This document shows, one piece after another, positions 54,291 through 62,645 of a stretch of DNA of 64,000 nt. Source of the stretch: Lysobacter panacisoli (GTDB lineage: Bacteria > Pseudomonadota > Gammaproteobacteria > Xanthomonadales > Xanthomonadaceae); contig NZ_VLNU01000001.1 of assembly GCF_009765165.1 (NCBI RefSeq), forward strand, positions 124,001 to 188,000. The letters run 5' to 3'. How positions within the stretch are numbered: position 1 is the first letter of the stretch; each line of letters starts with the position of its first letter. The notes under the pieces were generated by a model. The model ran no database searches and was not told the DNA's origin. It saw only the letters and a list, made by a program, of their open reading frames with translations. The translations under genes were made by a program, and so were the position numbers.

Positions 54291-54620
54291 TTCAGGTCCT
54301 TGTGAACTGCGAAAAAGTCGGCGGAGCTTAGGAACGTGCTCCGTCAGGCACAAGAGATACCCGTCGGGCTTTTACGGTTGCGTCCGAGTGCATCAGCCCC
54401 GCCAGCAAGCCTCCAGGCATGCCGTTGTCCCACCCGGGTCTGCATTGCCGATTCGGGCGGATCGACCCGGCCCTGTGCGACCAGCCTCCGGACCGCTCTT
54501 CCCGCCCGGTCAATGTGACCTTCGACACCCTCCCCCCGGGACAATCGAAGCTAATGTCGCCCGATGCCCCGTTCCGGGGCCTGTTCGAACTGTCCAACGC
54601 CGTCACGGCCGGAGCCCTCT
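54291..54620. other. Divergent intergenic region upstream of M13 peptidase 2
   Basis: This 330-base gap contains no credible gene. It holds the shared regulatory site for the M13 gene (54514-54557), a GGAG ribosome site at 54611 and the leader of the exported hydrolase. Remaining sequence is GC-rich without clear repeats. Confidence 0.5.
54514..54557 (+). promoter_or_regulatory. CRP/Clp-like site and -10 element upstream of M13 peptidase 2
   Basis: TGTGA-CCTTCG-ACACC (54514-54529) matches TGTGA-N6-TCACA at 8 of 10 positions. TAATGT (54552-54557) is at the same distance as in the M13 peptidase 1 promoter. Both share a 16-base identical core. Confidence 0.5.
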
Positions 54621-56723
54621 GTGAGCCTCAATAAACCGCAAGTCCTCGTGTTGTCCCTGGCCGTCGCCGCCTCGCTGGCCGCGTGCGCCAAGAAGGAAGA
54701 AGCCGCCCCGGCCGCCGATACGGCCAAGGCCGACCAGCCGGCCGCCTACACACTCGACGAGAGCAAGCTGCCCGGCGTGAACCGCTTCGTCGCCAGCGAC
54801 CTGGATGCGAGCAAGAACGCGTGCGAGGACTTCGACGGTTACGTCAACGGCAAGTGGCTGGCCGCCAACGCCATCCCGGGCGACCGCACCTCGTGGGGCG
54901 CGTTCGAGATGCTCGATGAGCGCTCCACCGCCGTGCAGCGCCAGCTCGCCGAGCAGGCCGGCGCCGACACCAAGGCCACGGGCGTGCAGAAGATCGTCGG
55001 CGACCTCTGGGCGACCGGCATGGACGCGGCCAAGATCAACCAGCAGGGCATCGCCCCGCTGAAGGCGCAGCTCGACGCGATCGCCGCGCTCGACAGCCAG
55101 GAGAAGATCGCCGACTACCTGCGCACCAGCGCGGCCAAGGGCGAGAACGTGCTGTTCGACTTCGGCCCGGACGCCGACTTCAAGGATTCCAACGTCAACA
55201 TCGCTTACGCCTCGCAGGCCGGCCTGGGCCTGCCGGACAAGCCGTACTACTTCGACGCCGACAAGAAGGACAAGTTGGCCGCGTACGAACAGCACGTCGC
55301 CAAGGTGCTGGAGCTGAGTGGGGTCCCGGCGGCCGACGCTGCCAAGCAGGCCAAGGACGTGATCGCGTTCGAGACCCGCCTGGCCAAGGCATCGACCGAG
55401 AAGAAGGAACTGCAGCGCGACGTGTCGCTGTACTACAACCCGATCAGCCCGGCCGACGCCGACAAGCTGGCGCCGAACTTCCCGTGGACCAAGTTCTTCG
55501 AATCGCAGGGCGTGGCCACGCCGGCCATGTTCTCGCTCGCCATGCCCAAGTTCCACCAGGAAGTCAGCGCGATGCTGGCCGACGTGCCGGCGGCGCAGTG
55601 GCAGTCGTACCTGCGCTTCCACACGGTCGACGAGGCCTCGCCGTTCCTGTCGGACGCGTTCGTCGAAGAGAACTTCAACTTCTACAGCAAGACCCTGCGC
55701 GGCCAGAAGGAAATGAAGGAGCGCGGCAAGCGCGTGCTGGCGGCCATTCGCGGCACCGCCGGCGAGGCGATGGGCGAGATGTACGTGCAGGTCGCCTTCC
55801 CGGCCGAGTCCAAGGTGCGCATGCAGGAGCTGGTGAAGAACCTCTCCGAAGCGCTGAAGGCGCGCATCGAGCATCTGGCGTGGATGGGCGACGACACCAA
55901 GAAGAAGGCGATGGAGAAGTGGGCCGCCTTCACGCCGAAGATCGGCTATCCGGACAAGTGGCGCGACTGGACCGGCCTTGCCACCAGCCGCGACAGCTAC
56001 ATCGGCAACGTGCTCGCGGCCAACGAGTTCAACTACAAGTGGGAGCTGGGCAAGATCGGCAAGCCGGTCGATCGCACCGAATGGGGCATGCCGCCGCAGA
56101 CGGTCAACGCCTACTACAACCCGTCGCGCAACGAGATCGTGTTCCCGGCCGCGATCCTGCAGCCGCCGTTCTTCGACCCGAAGGCCGACGACGCCACCAA
56201 CTACGGCGGCATCGGCGCGGTGATCGGCCACGAAATGACCCACGGTTACGACGACCAGGGCAGCCGTTTCGGACCGTCGGGCAACTTCGAAAACTGGTGG
56301 ACCGAGGCCGACGCGAAGGGCTTCTCCGGCCGCACCGACAAGCTGGTGGCGCAGTTCAACGGCTATGAAGCCGCACCGGGCCTGAAGGTGAAGGGCGACC
56401 TGACGCTGGGCGAGAACATCGCCGACCTCGGCGGCCTGGCCACGGCCTACGACGCGATGAAGAAGGCGACCGAAGGCAAGCCGGATCCGATGACCGACGG
56501 CCTGACCCGCGACCAGCACTTCTTCCTCAACTGGGGCACCGTGTGGCGTCGCAACTTCACGCCGGATGAGCTGAAGCTGCGCGTGAACACCGACGAACAC
56601 GCACCGTCCAATTTCCGCGCGGTCGGTGCGCCGTCGAACCTGCCGGCCTTCGCCGCGGCGTTCTCGTGCAAGCCGGGCCAGCCGATGGTCCGCGAGGGCG
56701 ACAAGCAGGTCGTGATCTGGTGA
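54621..56723 (+). CDS. M13 family (neprilysin-like) metallopeptidase 2, lipoprotein
   Basis: This 700-residue paralog of the peptidase at 50244 is a lipoprotein: the signal ends in SLAAC and is followed by AKKEEAAP. GTG at 54621 is the start, with GGAG upstream. Zinc residues are HEMTH (His537, Glu538, His541) and Glu598 with Asp602 in GENIADLGG. NAYYNPSRNEIVFPAAILQP and the terminal VIW are intact. Membrane anchoring versus secretion of peptidase 1 suggests separate locations of the same activity. Confidence 0.92.
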   Translation: MSLNKPQVLVLSLAVAASLAACAKKEEAAPAADTAKADQPAAYTLDESKLPGVNRFVASDLDASKNACEDFDGYVNGKWLAANAIPGDRTSWGAFEMLDERSTAVQRQLAEQAGADTKATGVQKIVGDLWATGMDAAKINQQGIAPLKAQLDAIAALDSQEKIADYLRTSAAKGENVLFDFGPDADFKDSNVNIAYASQAGLGLPDKPYYFDADKKDKLAAYEQHVAKVLELSGVPAADAAKQAKDVIAFETRLAKASTEKKELQRDVSLYYNPISPADADKLAPNFPWTKFFESQGVATPAMFSLAMPKFHQEVSAMLADVPAAQWQSYLRFHTVDEASPFLSDAFVEENFNFYSKTLRGQKEMKERGKRVLAAIRGTAGEAMGEMYVQVAFPAESKVRMQELVKNLSEALKARIEHLAWMGDDTKKKAMEKWAAFTPKIGYPDKWRDWTGLATSRDSYIGNVLAANEFNYKWELGKIGKPVDRTEWGMPPQTVNAYYNPSRNEIVFPAAILQPPFFDPKADDATNYGGIGAVIGHEMTHGYDDQGSRFGPSGNFENWWTEADAKGFSGRTDKLVAQFNGYEAAPGLKVKGDLTLGENIADLGGLATAYDAMKKATEGKPDPMTDGLTRDQHFFLNWGTVWRRNFTPDELKLRVNTDEHAPSNFRAVGAPSNLPAFAAAFSCKPGQPMVREGDKQVVIW

Positions 56724-56781
56724 TCGCACGGATCGCCTGATCCACAACGCAAGTAGCGGCCGCACTCGTCGTCGGCCGTCC

Positions 56782-56812
56782 GAAGGCCCGGTTTCCGCCG
56801 GGCCTTCTTCTT
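56782..56812 (+). terminator. Terminator after M13 peptidase 2
   Basis: GAAGGCCCGG (56782-56791) pairs with CCGGGCCTTC (56798-56807) over a 6-base loop, followed by TTCTTT. Confidence 0.8.
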
Positions 56813-56873
56813 TGCGGGCCATCACACGCCCGTTGCTAGACTCCGGCCACCCGTCTCCCCCACGGATGCCGCC

Positions 56874-58880
56874 ATGAACCTGCGTCCACTCGGATGTGCC
56901 CTGGTCGTGAGCCTGATCGCCGGCCTCGCCTCGCCGGCCGATGCCCAGAAGAAGCGCAGCAGCAAGCCGAAGGCCGCCGCCGCGCCATCCGCGTGCAGCG
57001 ACTTCTACGCCAGCGCCAACGCCGACTGGCTGCGAAGCCACACGCCGGGCAGCACCGGATCGGTGTCCGCGCTGGAGGAACTGGGCGCACGCGCGCGCCA
57101 GCAACAGCGCGACCTGCTCGAGGCCGCGTCGAAATCGCCGCAGAACAACGTGCAGAAACTGCTTGGCGATTTCTGGGCGAGCGGACTGGACGAAGCCGCT
57201 GTCGAACGCGACGGCGCGCAGCCGATCGCACCACTGATCTCGCGCATCGACGCCATCAAGAATGCGAAGGACGTATCACCCGCGATCGCCGCACTGCACC
57301 AGGTCGGCATCCCGGTGCTGTTCAACTTCGGCGCCGACATCGACCTGGGCGATCTCAACCGTCACATCGGCTACTTCGCACAGGGCGGGCTCGGCCTGCC
57401 CGATCCCGCGTACTACACGCGCAACGACGCCGACACGCAGGCGTTGATGGGGCGCTATCGCAATTACGTCGAGAAGATCCTCGCGCTCACGGGCACGCCG
57501 CAGGGGCAACTGAGCTCGGACGCGCAGTCGGTGATCGACCTGGAGACGCGCATTGCGCGCGCTTCGAAGTCGCTGCTCGACCTGCGCAATCCGCGCGCCA
57601 ACTACGCACCGGTGGAAACCGCATCGCTCGCCAAGCGCTACAAGCGCCTGCAGCTGGGCGATTTCCTCAAGGCGCAGGGCGTGTCGGACGATCGCGTGTC
57701 GATGGCGAACCCGGAGCTGTTCGCGCAGCTCGACGGACTCGTCGGCAGCCTCAAGCCCGCGCAGTGGAAGGCTTACCTGCGCTGGCGCGTAGGCGATGCG
57801 ATGGCGCCGTACCTGGCCAAGCCCTTCCGCGATGCGGAGTTCGAATTCCGTGGCCGCGTGTTGCGCGGGCTGGCCTCACCGCCGACGCGCCAGCAGGCGG
57901 TGCTCGATGCGATCACGCTCGCCGCCGGACCGATGGTCGGCCACGAATACGCCGCGCGTTACCTGCCCGCCAGCACCGACAAGCGTGCCGAAGACATCGC
58001 CGCGCAGCTGCGCGCCGCGCTGGGTGAAGCGCTCGATCGCGACACGCGCCTGAGTGCCTCCGCCAAGACCGAAGCGAAGGCGAAGCTGGACAAGCTCAAG
58101 ATCGAAGTCGGCACGCCGAACCGCGACCTCGACTACACCGTGCAGCCGATGGGCCGTGGCAGTTTCGGCAGCAACATGCTGATCGCCTCGACGTGGCGCC
58201 ATCGCGAAGAGATGAAGCGCATCGGCCGCGGCAACGCCGACCGTCGCTGGGACGTGCTGCCGCAGGATCCCGCGCTCGCGTACGACATCGCACAGAACCG
58301 CCTGATCGTCACCGCGGCGATGCTGCAGCCGCCCGTGTTCGACACCGGCAAGGACGCGGCATGGCTGTATGGCTCCTACGGCGCACTGGTCGGCCACGAA
58401 CTCAGTCACGGCTTCGACAACCGCGGCCGTCACGTCGATGCGAAACAGGAATTGCGCGACTGGTGGACGCCAGCCGAAGCAAGTGCTTGGGACGTACTCG
58501 GCAAGCGCGTCGCTGCGCAATACGGCGGCTACGACGACCCGGAACTGAGTGGCCGCAAGATCAACGCCGCACAGACGAACGAGGAAAGCATCGCCGACAT
58601 CGCCGGCGTGGACCTCGCATGGTCCGCGTTCCGCAAGGCCGAACCCGCGGCCGCGAAGCCGGCGCAGCAGTCGTTCTACAAGGGCTGGGCGTCGCTGTGG
58701 CCGCAGAAGCTGACGCCGGAGGCCGCGCAGCAGCGCGCCGCGACCAGCGTGCACGCGCCGGGCAAGTGGCGCACCAATGGCCCGCTGCGCAACGAGCCCG
58801 GATTCGGTGAAGCGTATGCGTGCAAGGCGGGCAGCGCGATGCAGCTGGCGGCGGACCAGCAGGTGCGGCTGTTCCCGTGA
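56874..58880 (+). CDS. Divergent M13 family metallopeptidase 3
   Basis: This 668-residue protein has a Sec signal peptide (cleavage near ADA-QKK) and a basic Lys/Ser linker. Zinc ligands persist: HELSH (His508, Glu509, His512) and Glu571 with Asp575 in EESIADIAG. The NAYY substrate motif is replaced by ALAY, and the usual C-terminal Trp is lost (ends in VRLFP). The fold is M13, but substrate recognition has probably changed. Its promoter lacks the site shared by the other two; TTGCTAGACT may hold the -10. Confidence 0.85.
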   Translation: MNLRPLGCALVVSLIAGLASPADAQKKRSSKPKAAAAPSACSDFYASANADWLRSHTPGSTGSVSALEELGARARQQQRDLLEAASKSPQNNVQKLLGDFWASGLDEAAVERDGAQPIAPLISRIDAIKNAKDVSPAIAALHQVGIPVLFNFGADIDLGDLNRHIGYFAQGGLGLPDPAYYTRNDADTQALMGRYRNYVEKILALTGTPQGQLSSDAQSVIDLETRIARASKSLLDLRNPRANYAPVETASLAKRYKRLQLGDFLKAQGVSDDRVSMANPELFAQLDGLVGSLKPAQWKAYLRWRVGDAMAPYLAKPFRDAEFEFRGRVLRGLASPPTRQQAVLDAITLAAGPMVGHEYAARYLPASTDKRAEDIAAQLRAALGEALDRDTRLSASAKTEAKAKLDKLKIEVGTPNRDLDYTVQPMGRGSFGSNMLIASTWRHREEMKRIGRGNADRRWDVLPQDPALAYDIAQNRLIVTAAMLQPPVFDTGKDAAWLYGSYGALVGHELSHGFDNRGRHVDAKQELRDWWTPAEASAWDVLGKRVAAQYGGYDDPELSGRKINAAQTNEESIADIAGVDLAWSAFRKAEPAAAKPAQQSFYKGWASLWPQKLTPEAAQQRAATSVHAPGKWRTNGPLRNEPGFGEAYACKAGSAMQLAADQQVRLFP

Positions 58881-58914
58881 CGAGATGACCGGCTCGTGCG
58901 CGAGCCGGCGTCGA

Positions 58915-59574
58915 TCATTTGACCACGCGCATCCGCGGTGGCTTGCGACCGCCGAACGGCGGCTGCCCGCGCCAGTAACGGATCAGCAGCCAGCCGAACA
59001 GCATGCCGCCCAGGTGCGCGAAATGCGCCACGCCCGGCATCACGTTGCTGATGCCCAGCAGCAGTTCGATCGCACCGTAGACCAGCACGAGCGTGCGCGC
59101 CTTCATCGGGATCGGCGGAATCAGCAGCATCACGCGCTGGTTCGGGAACAGCAGGCCGTACGCGAGCAGCAGGCCGAAGATGCCGCCGGACGCACCGACG
59201 GTCGGATACGCCTCGCCGCCCTGCGACATCGTCCACATGCCGACGCCGATCTGGCACAGCGCCGCGCCGACCACACACACGAAGTAGTACGTCAGGTAAC
59301 GGCGATCGCCCCAGACGTGTTCCAGCGGCGCGCCGAACATCGCCAGCGCCAGCATGTTGAACAGCAGGTGGGCGAAATTGCCATGCATGAACGCATACGT
59401 CACCAGCTGCCACGGCATGAATTCGATGCCGTAGACCTGCGAACCGCTGCCAGGCGGCCAAAGCATGAAATACGCGAGCGCGTCGTCGCCGATGACGAAG
59501 GGAAGCTGCAGCACGAACACCAGGCCGTTGGCGATCAGCAGGGCCTTGGTGATGGGGGGAAGGTTGGAGAACAT
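58915..59574 (-). CDS. Rhomboid family intramembrane serine protease
   Basis: This 219-residue protein has six membrane helices. The catalytic serine is in PTVGASGGIFG (Ser129) and the histidine in HFAHLGG (His186); the HN-type FMHGNFAHLLFNM segment is in the second helix. It cleaves transmembrane segments. ATG 59574 (MFSNLPPITKALLIAN) is favoured by AAGGAG spacing over ATG 59577. The gene lies downstream of the alkyltransferase-like gene (68-base gap) and is convergent with M13 peptidase 3. Confidence 0.9.
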   Translation of the reverse strand: MFSNLPPITKALLIANGLVFVLQLPFVIGDDALAYFMLWPPGSGSQVYGIEFMPWQLVTYAFMHGNFAHLLFNMLALAMFGAPLEHVWGDRRYLTYYFVCVVGAALCQIGVGMWTMSQGGEAYPTVGASGGIFGLLLAYGLLFPNQRVMLLIPPIPMKARTLVLVYGAIELLLGISNVMPGVAHFAHLGGMLFGWLLIRYWRGQPPFGGRKPPRMRVVK

Positions 59575-59642
59575 CACGGCTCCTTGGGTGCGCTACATGG
59601 TAGCCGTTGCCCCGGTCGCCTGCGCTCATCCGTAGGTAGGGG

Positions 59643-60107
59643 CTAGCCGCGGACGGGCGTCCTGGACGTTCGTGCCTTCTTCGCCGGCGTTCGTGCCGGC
59701 TTCGCGCTTGTCGCAGCCTTGCGCGGCTTGTCCGCCGTGCGACGCGGGCGCACCGGCGCGTCGGCGTGCATGCCCATGCCCCACATCTGCTCGTCCAGGG
59801 TCGCAGCGGCGCGCAGCCCGCGTACACGGCCTGATTCCACGCGCACGCCCTCGGCGCGCAGCCGCTGGCTCTGCTCGCGGAAGCCCTTGGAGCCCTCCGG
59901 GAACGCGATACGGCCGTCCGAACGCAGCACGCGATGCCAGGGAAGCCCTGGGTCGTCGTTCTCGCCCAGTACCCGCGCGACAAGGCGCGCACGGCCGGGA
60001 AGGCCCGCACGGCGTGCGACTTCGCCATAACCGGCAACCTCGCCCGCGGGAATGGCGCGGATCGCCGCCAGAATGCGCCGACGCGAGTCGGCCGGGTCGT
60101 TGCTCAT
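59643..60107 (-). CDS. Alkyltransferase-like protein (ATL/MGMT family) with basic tail
   Basis: This 154-residue protein has the MGMT-type wHTH DNA-binding fold (IRAIPAGEVAGYGEVARRAG) and PWHRV at residues 56-60 instead of the PCHRV of alkyltransferases, so it lacks the methyl-acceptor cysteine. ATL proteins bind O6-alkylguanine and channel the lesion to nucleotide excision repair. Unusually, about 40 residues of Lys/Arg/Ala/Pro/Thr tail follow (AAT...KPRKAATSAKPARTPAKK in part), resembling histone H1-like tails. Tail function is inferred as DNA binding. Confidence 0.82.
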   Translation of the reverse strand: MSNDPADSRRRILAAIRAIPAGEVAGYGEVARRAGLPGRARLVARVLGENDDPGLPWHRVLRSDGRIAFPEGSKGFREQSQRLRAEGVRVESGRVRGLRAAATLDEQMWGMGMHADAPVRPRRTADKPRKAATSAKPARTPAKKARTSRTPVRG

Positions 60108-60145
60108 CGCGGTAGCATAGCGGCATCCCCCGGAAGGAGCCGCCC

Positions 60146-60556
60146 GTGCGCAACTTCGACTCCATCCGCCGCCATCTGCAGGCGGCGAAATTCCACATGA
60201 CCGAGCACGACGTCGATGTCGTCTGCATCGAACTCTCGCTCGACCACGGCACGCGCCACCAGGCGATCTTCCTGTCCGAACTCGACGACGACGACGGCCG
60301 CCCGTACCTGCGCGTCAGCACCGCAGTCGCGCCGATCACCGGCCTGGACGCGAAGAAGGCGCTGATCTTCAACTGGCAGAGTCGCGTCGGCTACCTCGCC
60401 ATCGGCGATCTCGACGGCGTACCGCACCTGCAACTGTGCGAGAACCGTCCGTACGACGGCCTCGATCCGGCGGAAGTCGATCGACTGGTGCTGGAGATCG
60501 GCGGCCTGGGCGATCGCATGGAACGCATGCTCTCGGCGGGCGGCGACCTGTTCTGA
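60146..60556 (+). CDS. Hypothetical small acidic protein
   Basis: This 136-residue protein starts at GTG behind AAGGAG. It is compact and acidic, with MTEHDVDVVCIELSLDHG, SELDDDDGRPYLRVSTAV and ALIFNWQSRVGYLAIGDLDG. There is no signal peptide or membrane segment. The pattern loosely recalls YbjN/CesT-type folds, but this is not established. It is divergent from the alkyltransferase-like gene and followed by a terminator shared with the convergent phosphate transporter. Confidence 0.6.
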   Translation: MRNFDSIRRHLQAAKFHMTEHDVDVVCIELSLDHGTRHQAIFLSELDDDDGRPYLRVSTAVAPITGLDAKKALIFNWQSRVGYLAIGDLDGVPHLQLCENRPYDGLDPAEVDRLVLEIGGLGDRMERMLSAGGDLF

Positions 60557-60570
60557 TTCCGCGGAAAACG

Positions 60571-60593
60571 AAAGGCCCGCTTGCGCGGGCCTT
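60571..60593 (-). terminator. Terminator between hypothetical gene and phosphate transporter
   Basis: AAGGCCCGC (60572-60580) pairs with GCGGGCCTT (60585-60593) over TTGC. The minus strand has a U-rich tail (TTTCGTTTT), which suits the pit transcript. Confidence 0.75.
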
Positions 60594-60626
60594 CGTGTGT
60601 GCGTCGTGGCAACGATGCGGCGGGCG

Positions 60627-61754
60627 TTACGCCCAGCCGAAGAAGCGGAACATCTCGAAGCACAGGTAGGCGATGCCGCCGGCGGCCGGGATCGTCAGGA
60701 TCCACGCCCAGATCATCTTCTCGACGACGGTCCACTTGATCGCGTTGAAGCGCTTGGCCGTGCCCACGCCCATGATCGCGGACGAGATGTTGTGCGTGGT
60801 CGAGACCGGGATGCCCAGCGTCGATGCGGCCATGATCACCGACGCCGCGCTGGTTTCTGCGGCGAAGCCGTTGATCGGATGCAGCTTCACCAGCTTGTGG
60901 CCGAGCGTCTTGATGATGCGCCAGCCGCCCGCGGCGGTACCGGCGGCCATCACGATGGCGCAGGTGAGCTTGATCCACAGATCGATGTCGTTGTGCTCCA
61001 GCGCGTTCTGCGAGGGGTGCAGGAACGCCAGCCACGGCGGCAGGTTGTCCAGCGTGCCGGCCGACTGTGCGCCGACCAGGGCGAGCGCGATGATGCCCAT
61101 CGTCTTCTGCGCGTCGTTCATGCCGTGGGCGAAGCCCATGCCGGCGGCCGAGGCGAGCTGCGCCTTGCCGAAGAACGCGTTGACCCAGCGCGGTCGCGCC
61201 ATGCGCGCGAGGATGCCGCCGCTGCGCGCCATGAAGGAGATGATCGCGAACAGCACGCCCATCACCAGGAAGCCGGCCGCGAAGCCCAGCAGCGGCGAGG
61301 ACACCATCGGCACGATCACCTTCCACAGCACGCCGGCGCTCTTGTACCAAGGGTCTGCGGGATGCGACCAGATGACCGAGTGGAAATTGTTGCTGGCCGC
61401 CGCGACCGCGGCACCGCACAGACCGCCGATCAGCGCGTGCGAGGACGAGGACGGCAGGCCCTTCCACCAGGTGATCAGGTTCCACACGATCGCGCCGAGC
61501 AGCGCGCACAGGATCAGCTGCGAAGTGACTTCGACCACGCCGGTATCGAGCAGGCCGGACGCGATCGTCTTGGCGACCGCGGTGCCCCACAGCGCGCCGA
61601 GCAGGTTGGTGATGGCCGCCAGCGCCACCGCCTGCATCGGCGAGAGCACCTTGGTCGCCACCACGGTGGCGATCGAATTGGCGGTGTCGTGGAAGCCGTT
61701 GATGTACTCGAACGCAAGCGCCGCGAACACCACGACCAGGACCAGGGTCAACAT
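60627..61754 (-). CDS. Low-affinity inorganic phosphate transporter (PiT family)
   Basis: This 375-residue inner-membrane protein carries metal-phosphate:proton symport. The N-terminal repeat has FEYINGFHDTANSIATVVATKVL, and the C-terminal repeat has FAHGMNDAQKTMGIIALAL and VSTTHNISSAIMGVG, both PiT signatures. It is encoded 12 bases after a PhoU-like regulator on the same strand, so the two should work together. Confidence 0.93.
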   Translation of the reverse strand: MLTLVLVVVFAALAFEYINGFHDTANSIATVVATKVLSPMQAVALAAITNLLGALWGTAVAKTIASGLLDTGVVEVTSQLILCALLGAIVWNLITWWKGLPSSSSHALIGGLCGAAVAAASNNFHSVIWSHPADPWYKSAGVLWKVIVPMVSSPLLGFAAGFLVMGVLFAIISFMARSGGILARMARPRWVNAFFGKAQLASAAGMGFAHGMNDAQKTMGIIALALVGAQSAGTLDNLPPWLAFLHPSQNALEHNDIDLWIKLTCAIVMAAGTAAGGWRIIKTLGHKLVKLHPINGFAAETSAASVIMAASTLGIPVSTTHNISSAIMGVGTAKRFNAIKWTVVEKMIWAWILTIPAAGGIAYLCFEMFRFFGWA

Positions 61755-61766
61755 CGGCCCGGCCCC

Positions 61767-62393
61767 TTACGAGTTCTTCAACACGATTTCGTAGGCGACC
61801 ACGCCGGCTTCGCGGCAACGGTCGATGGCCTTCTCCAGGATCTCGAAGAACTCCTTGAGCAGGAACATCTGCAGGTTGTCGAGGCGGCCGGAGTAGATGT
61901 CGCGGTACAGCTCGAGCATCAGGCGGTCGGCCTCGCTCTCGATCGAACGCAGCTCGTCGTTGAGCGCCTTCATCGGCTCCAGCTTGAGATGGCGCAGCTG
62001 CTGCACCATCTGCACGACCACCGCTGCGGCCTGCTCCAGCATCGCCGCGCGCGGCGCGAAGTCGATGTGTTCCAGGTGGCGCGTCGCCAGCGAGTAGCGG
62101 TCGGCGAACTTCTCGACCTGCTTGGGGATCTTGTACAGCGCCGAGCCCAGGGCTTCGATGTCCTCGCGCTCGATCGGCGTGATGAAGCTGTTGACCAGTT
62201 CGTGGCTGATCTTGTCGGACGCTTCGCGCTCGCGCTGGCGAGCCAGCTTGAAGGCGTCCAGCGCCGGCTGGCGATCGGCCGTCTTGAGCATCGCGTGCAG
62301 CGCCTTGGTGCTGTCGTGCGCGGCGACCGCGGCTTCCTCCAGCAGGGTGTAGAACTGGTTGCCTTGGCCGAAGATGGTTTGCAGGGAGAACAT
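61767..62393 (-). CDS. DUF47 / PhoU-like regulator of phosphate transport
   Basis: This 208-residue helical protein belongs to the DUF47 (TIGR00153/PhoU-like) family, which pairs with PiT transporters. Features are the N-terminal FGQGNQFYTLLEEAA, IEREDIEALGSALYKIPK, and repeated acidic helices binding metal clusters. The ATG at 62393 is chosen because residues upstream are unlike the family. It is the first gene of a two-gene operon with the phosphate transporter. Confidence 0.88.
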   Translation of the reverse strand: MFSLQTIFGQGNQFYTLLEEAAVAAHDSTKALHAMLKTADRQPALDAFKLARQREREASDKISHELVNSFITPIEREDIEALGSALYKIPKQVEKFADRYSLATRHLEHIDFAPRAAMLEQAAAVVVQMVQQLRHLKLEPMKALNDELRSIESEADRLMLELYRDIYSGRLDNLQMFLLKEFFEILEKAIDRCREAGVVAYEIVLKNS

Positions 62394-62645
62394 GCGGAGG
62401 GTGCCTTGTGGGGCCGGAACACCGGCTCGATGGGGGTCGCAGGGCGGAATTATGACGGTTTGGCGACACCCGCGCCTCCCCGGCCGCAAGGTTGAATCCG
62501 GCCGGCCTGCTACCATCGTGAAGACTCACCCCCTCTCCGCACCCCTCCCCTAGATGGACGACGACCCAGAACGGCCGCCCGCCCCCGCTTTCGCGCCCCC
62601 TCACGGCGCGTCGACTCCAGCCTGCCATCCTGAGGTACGGACCGC

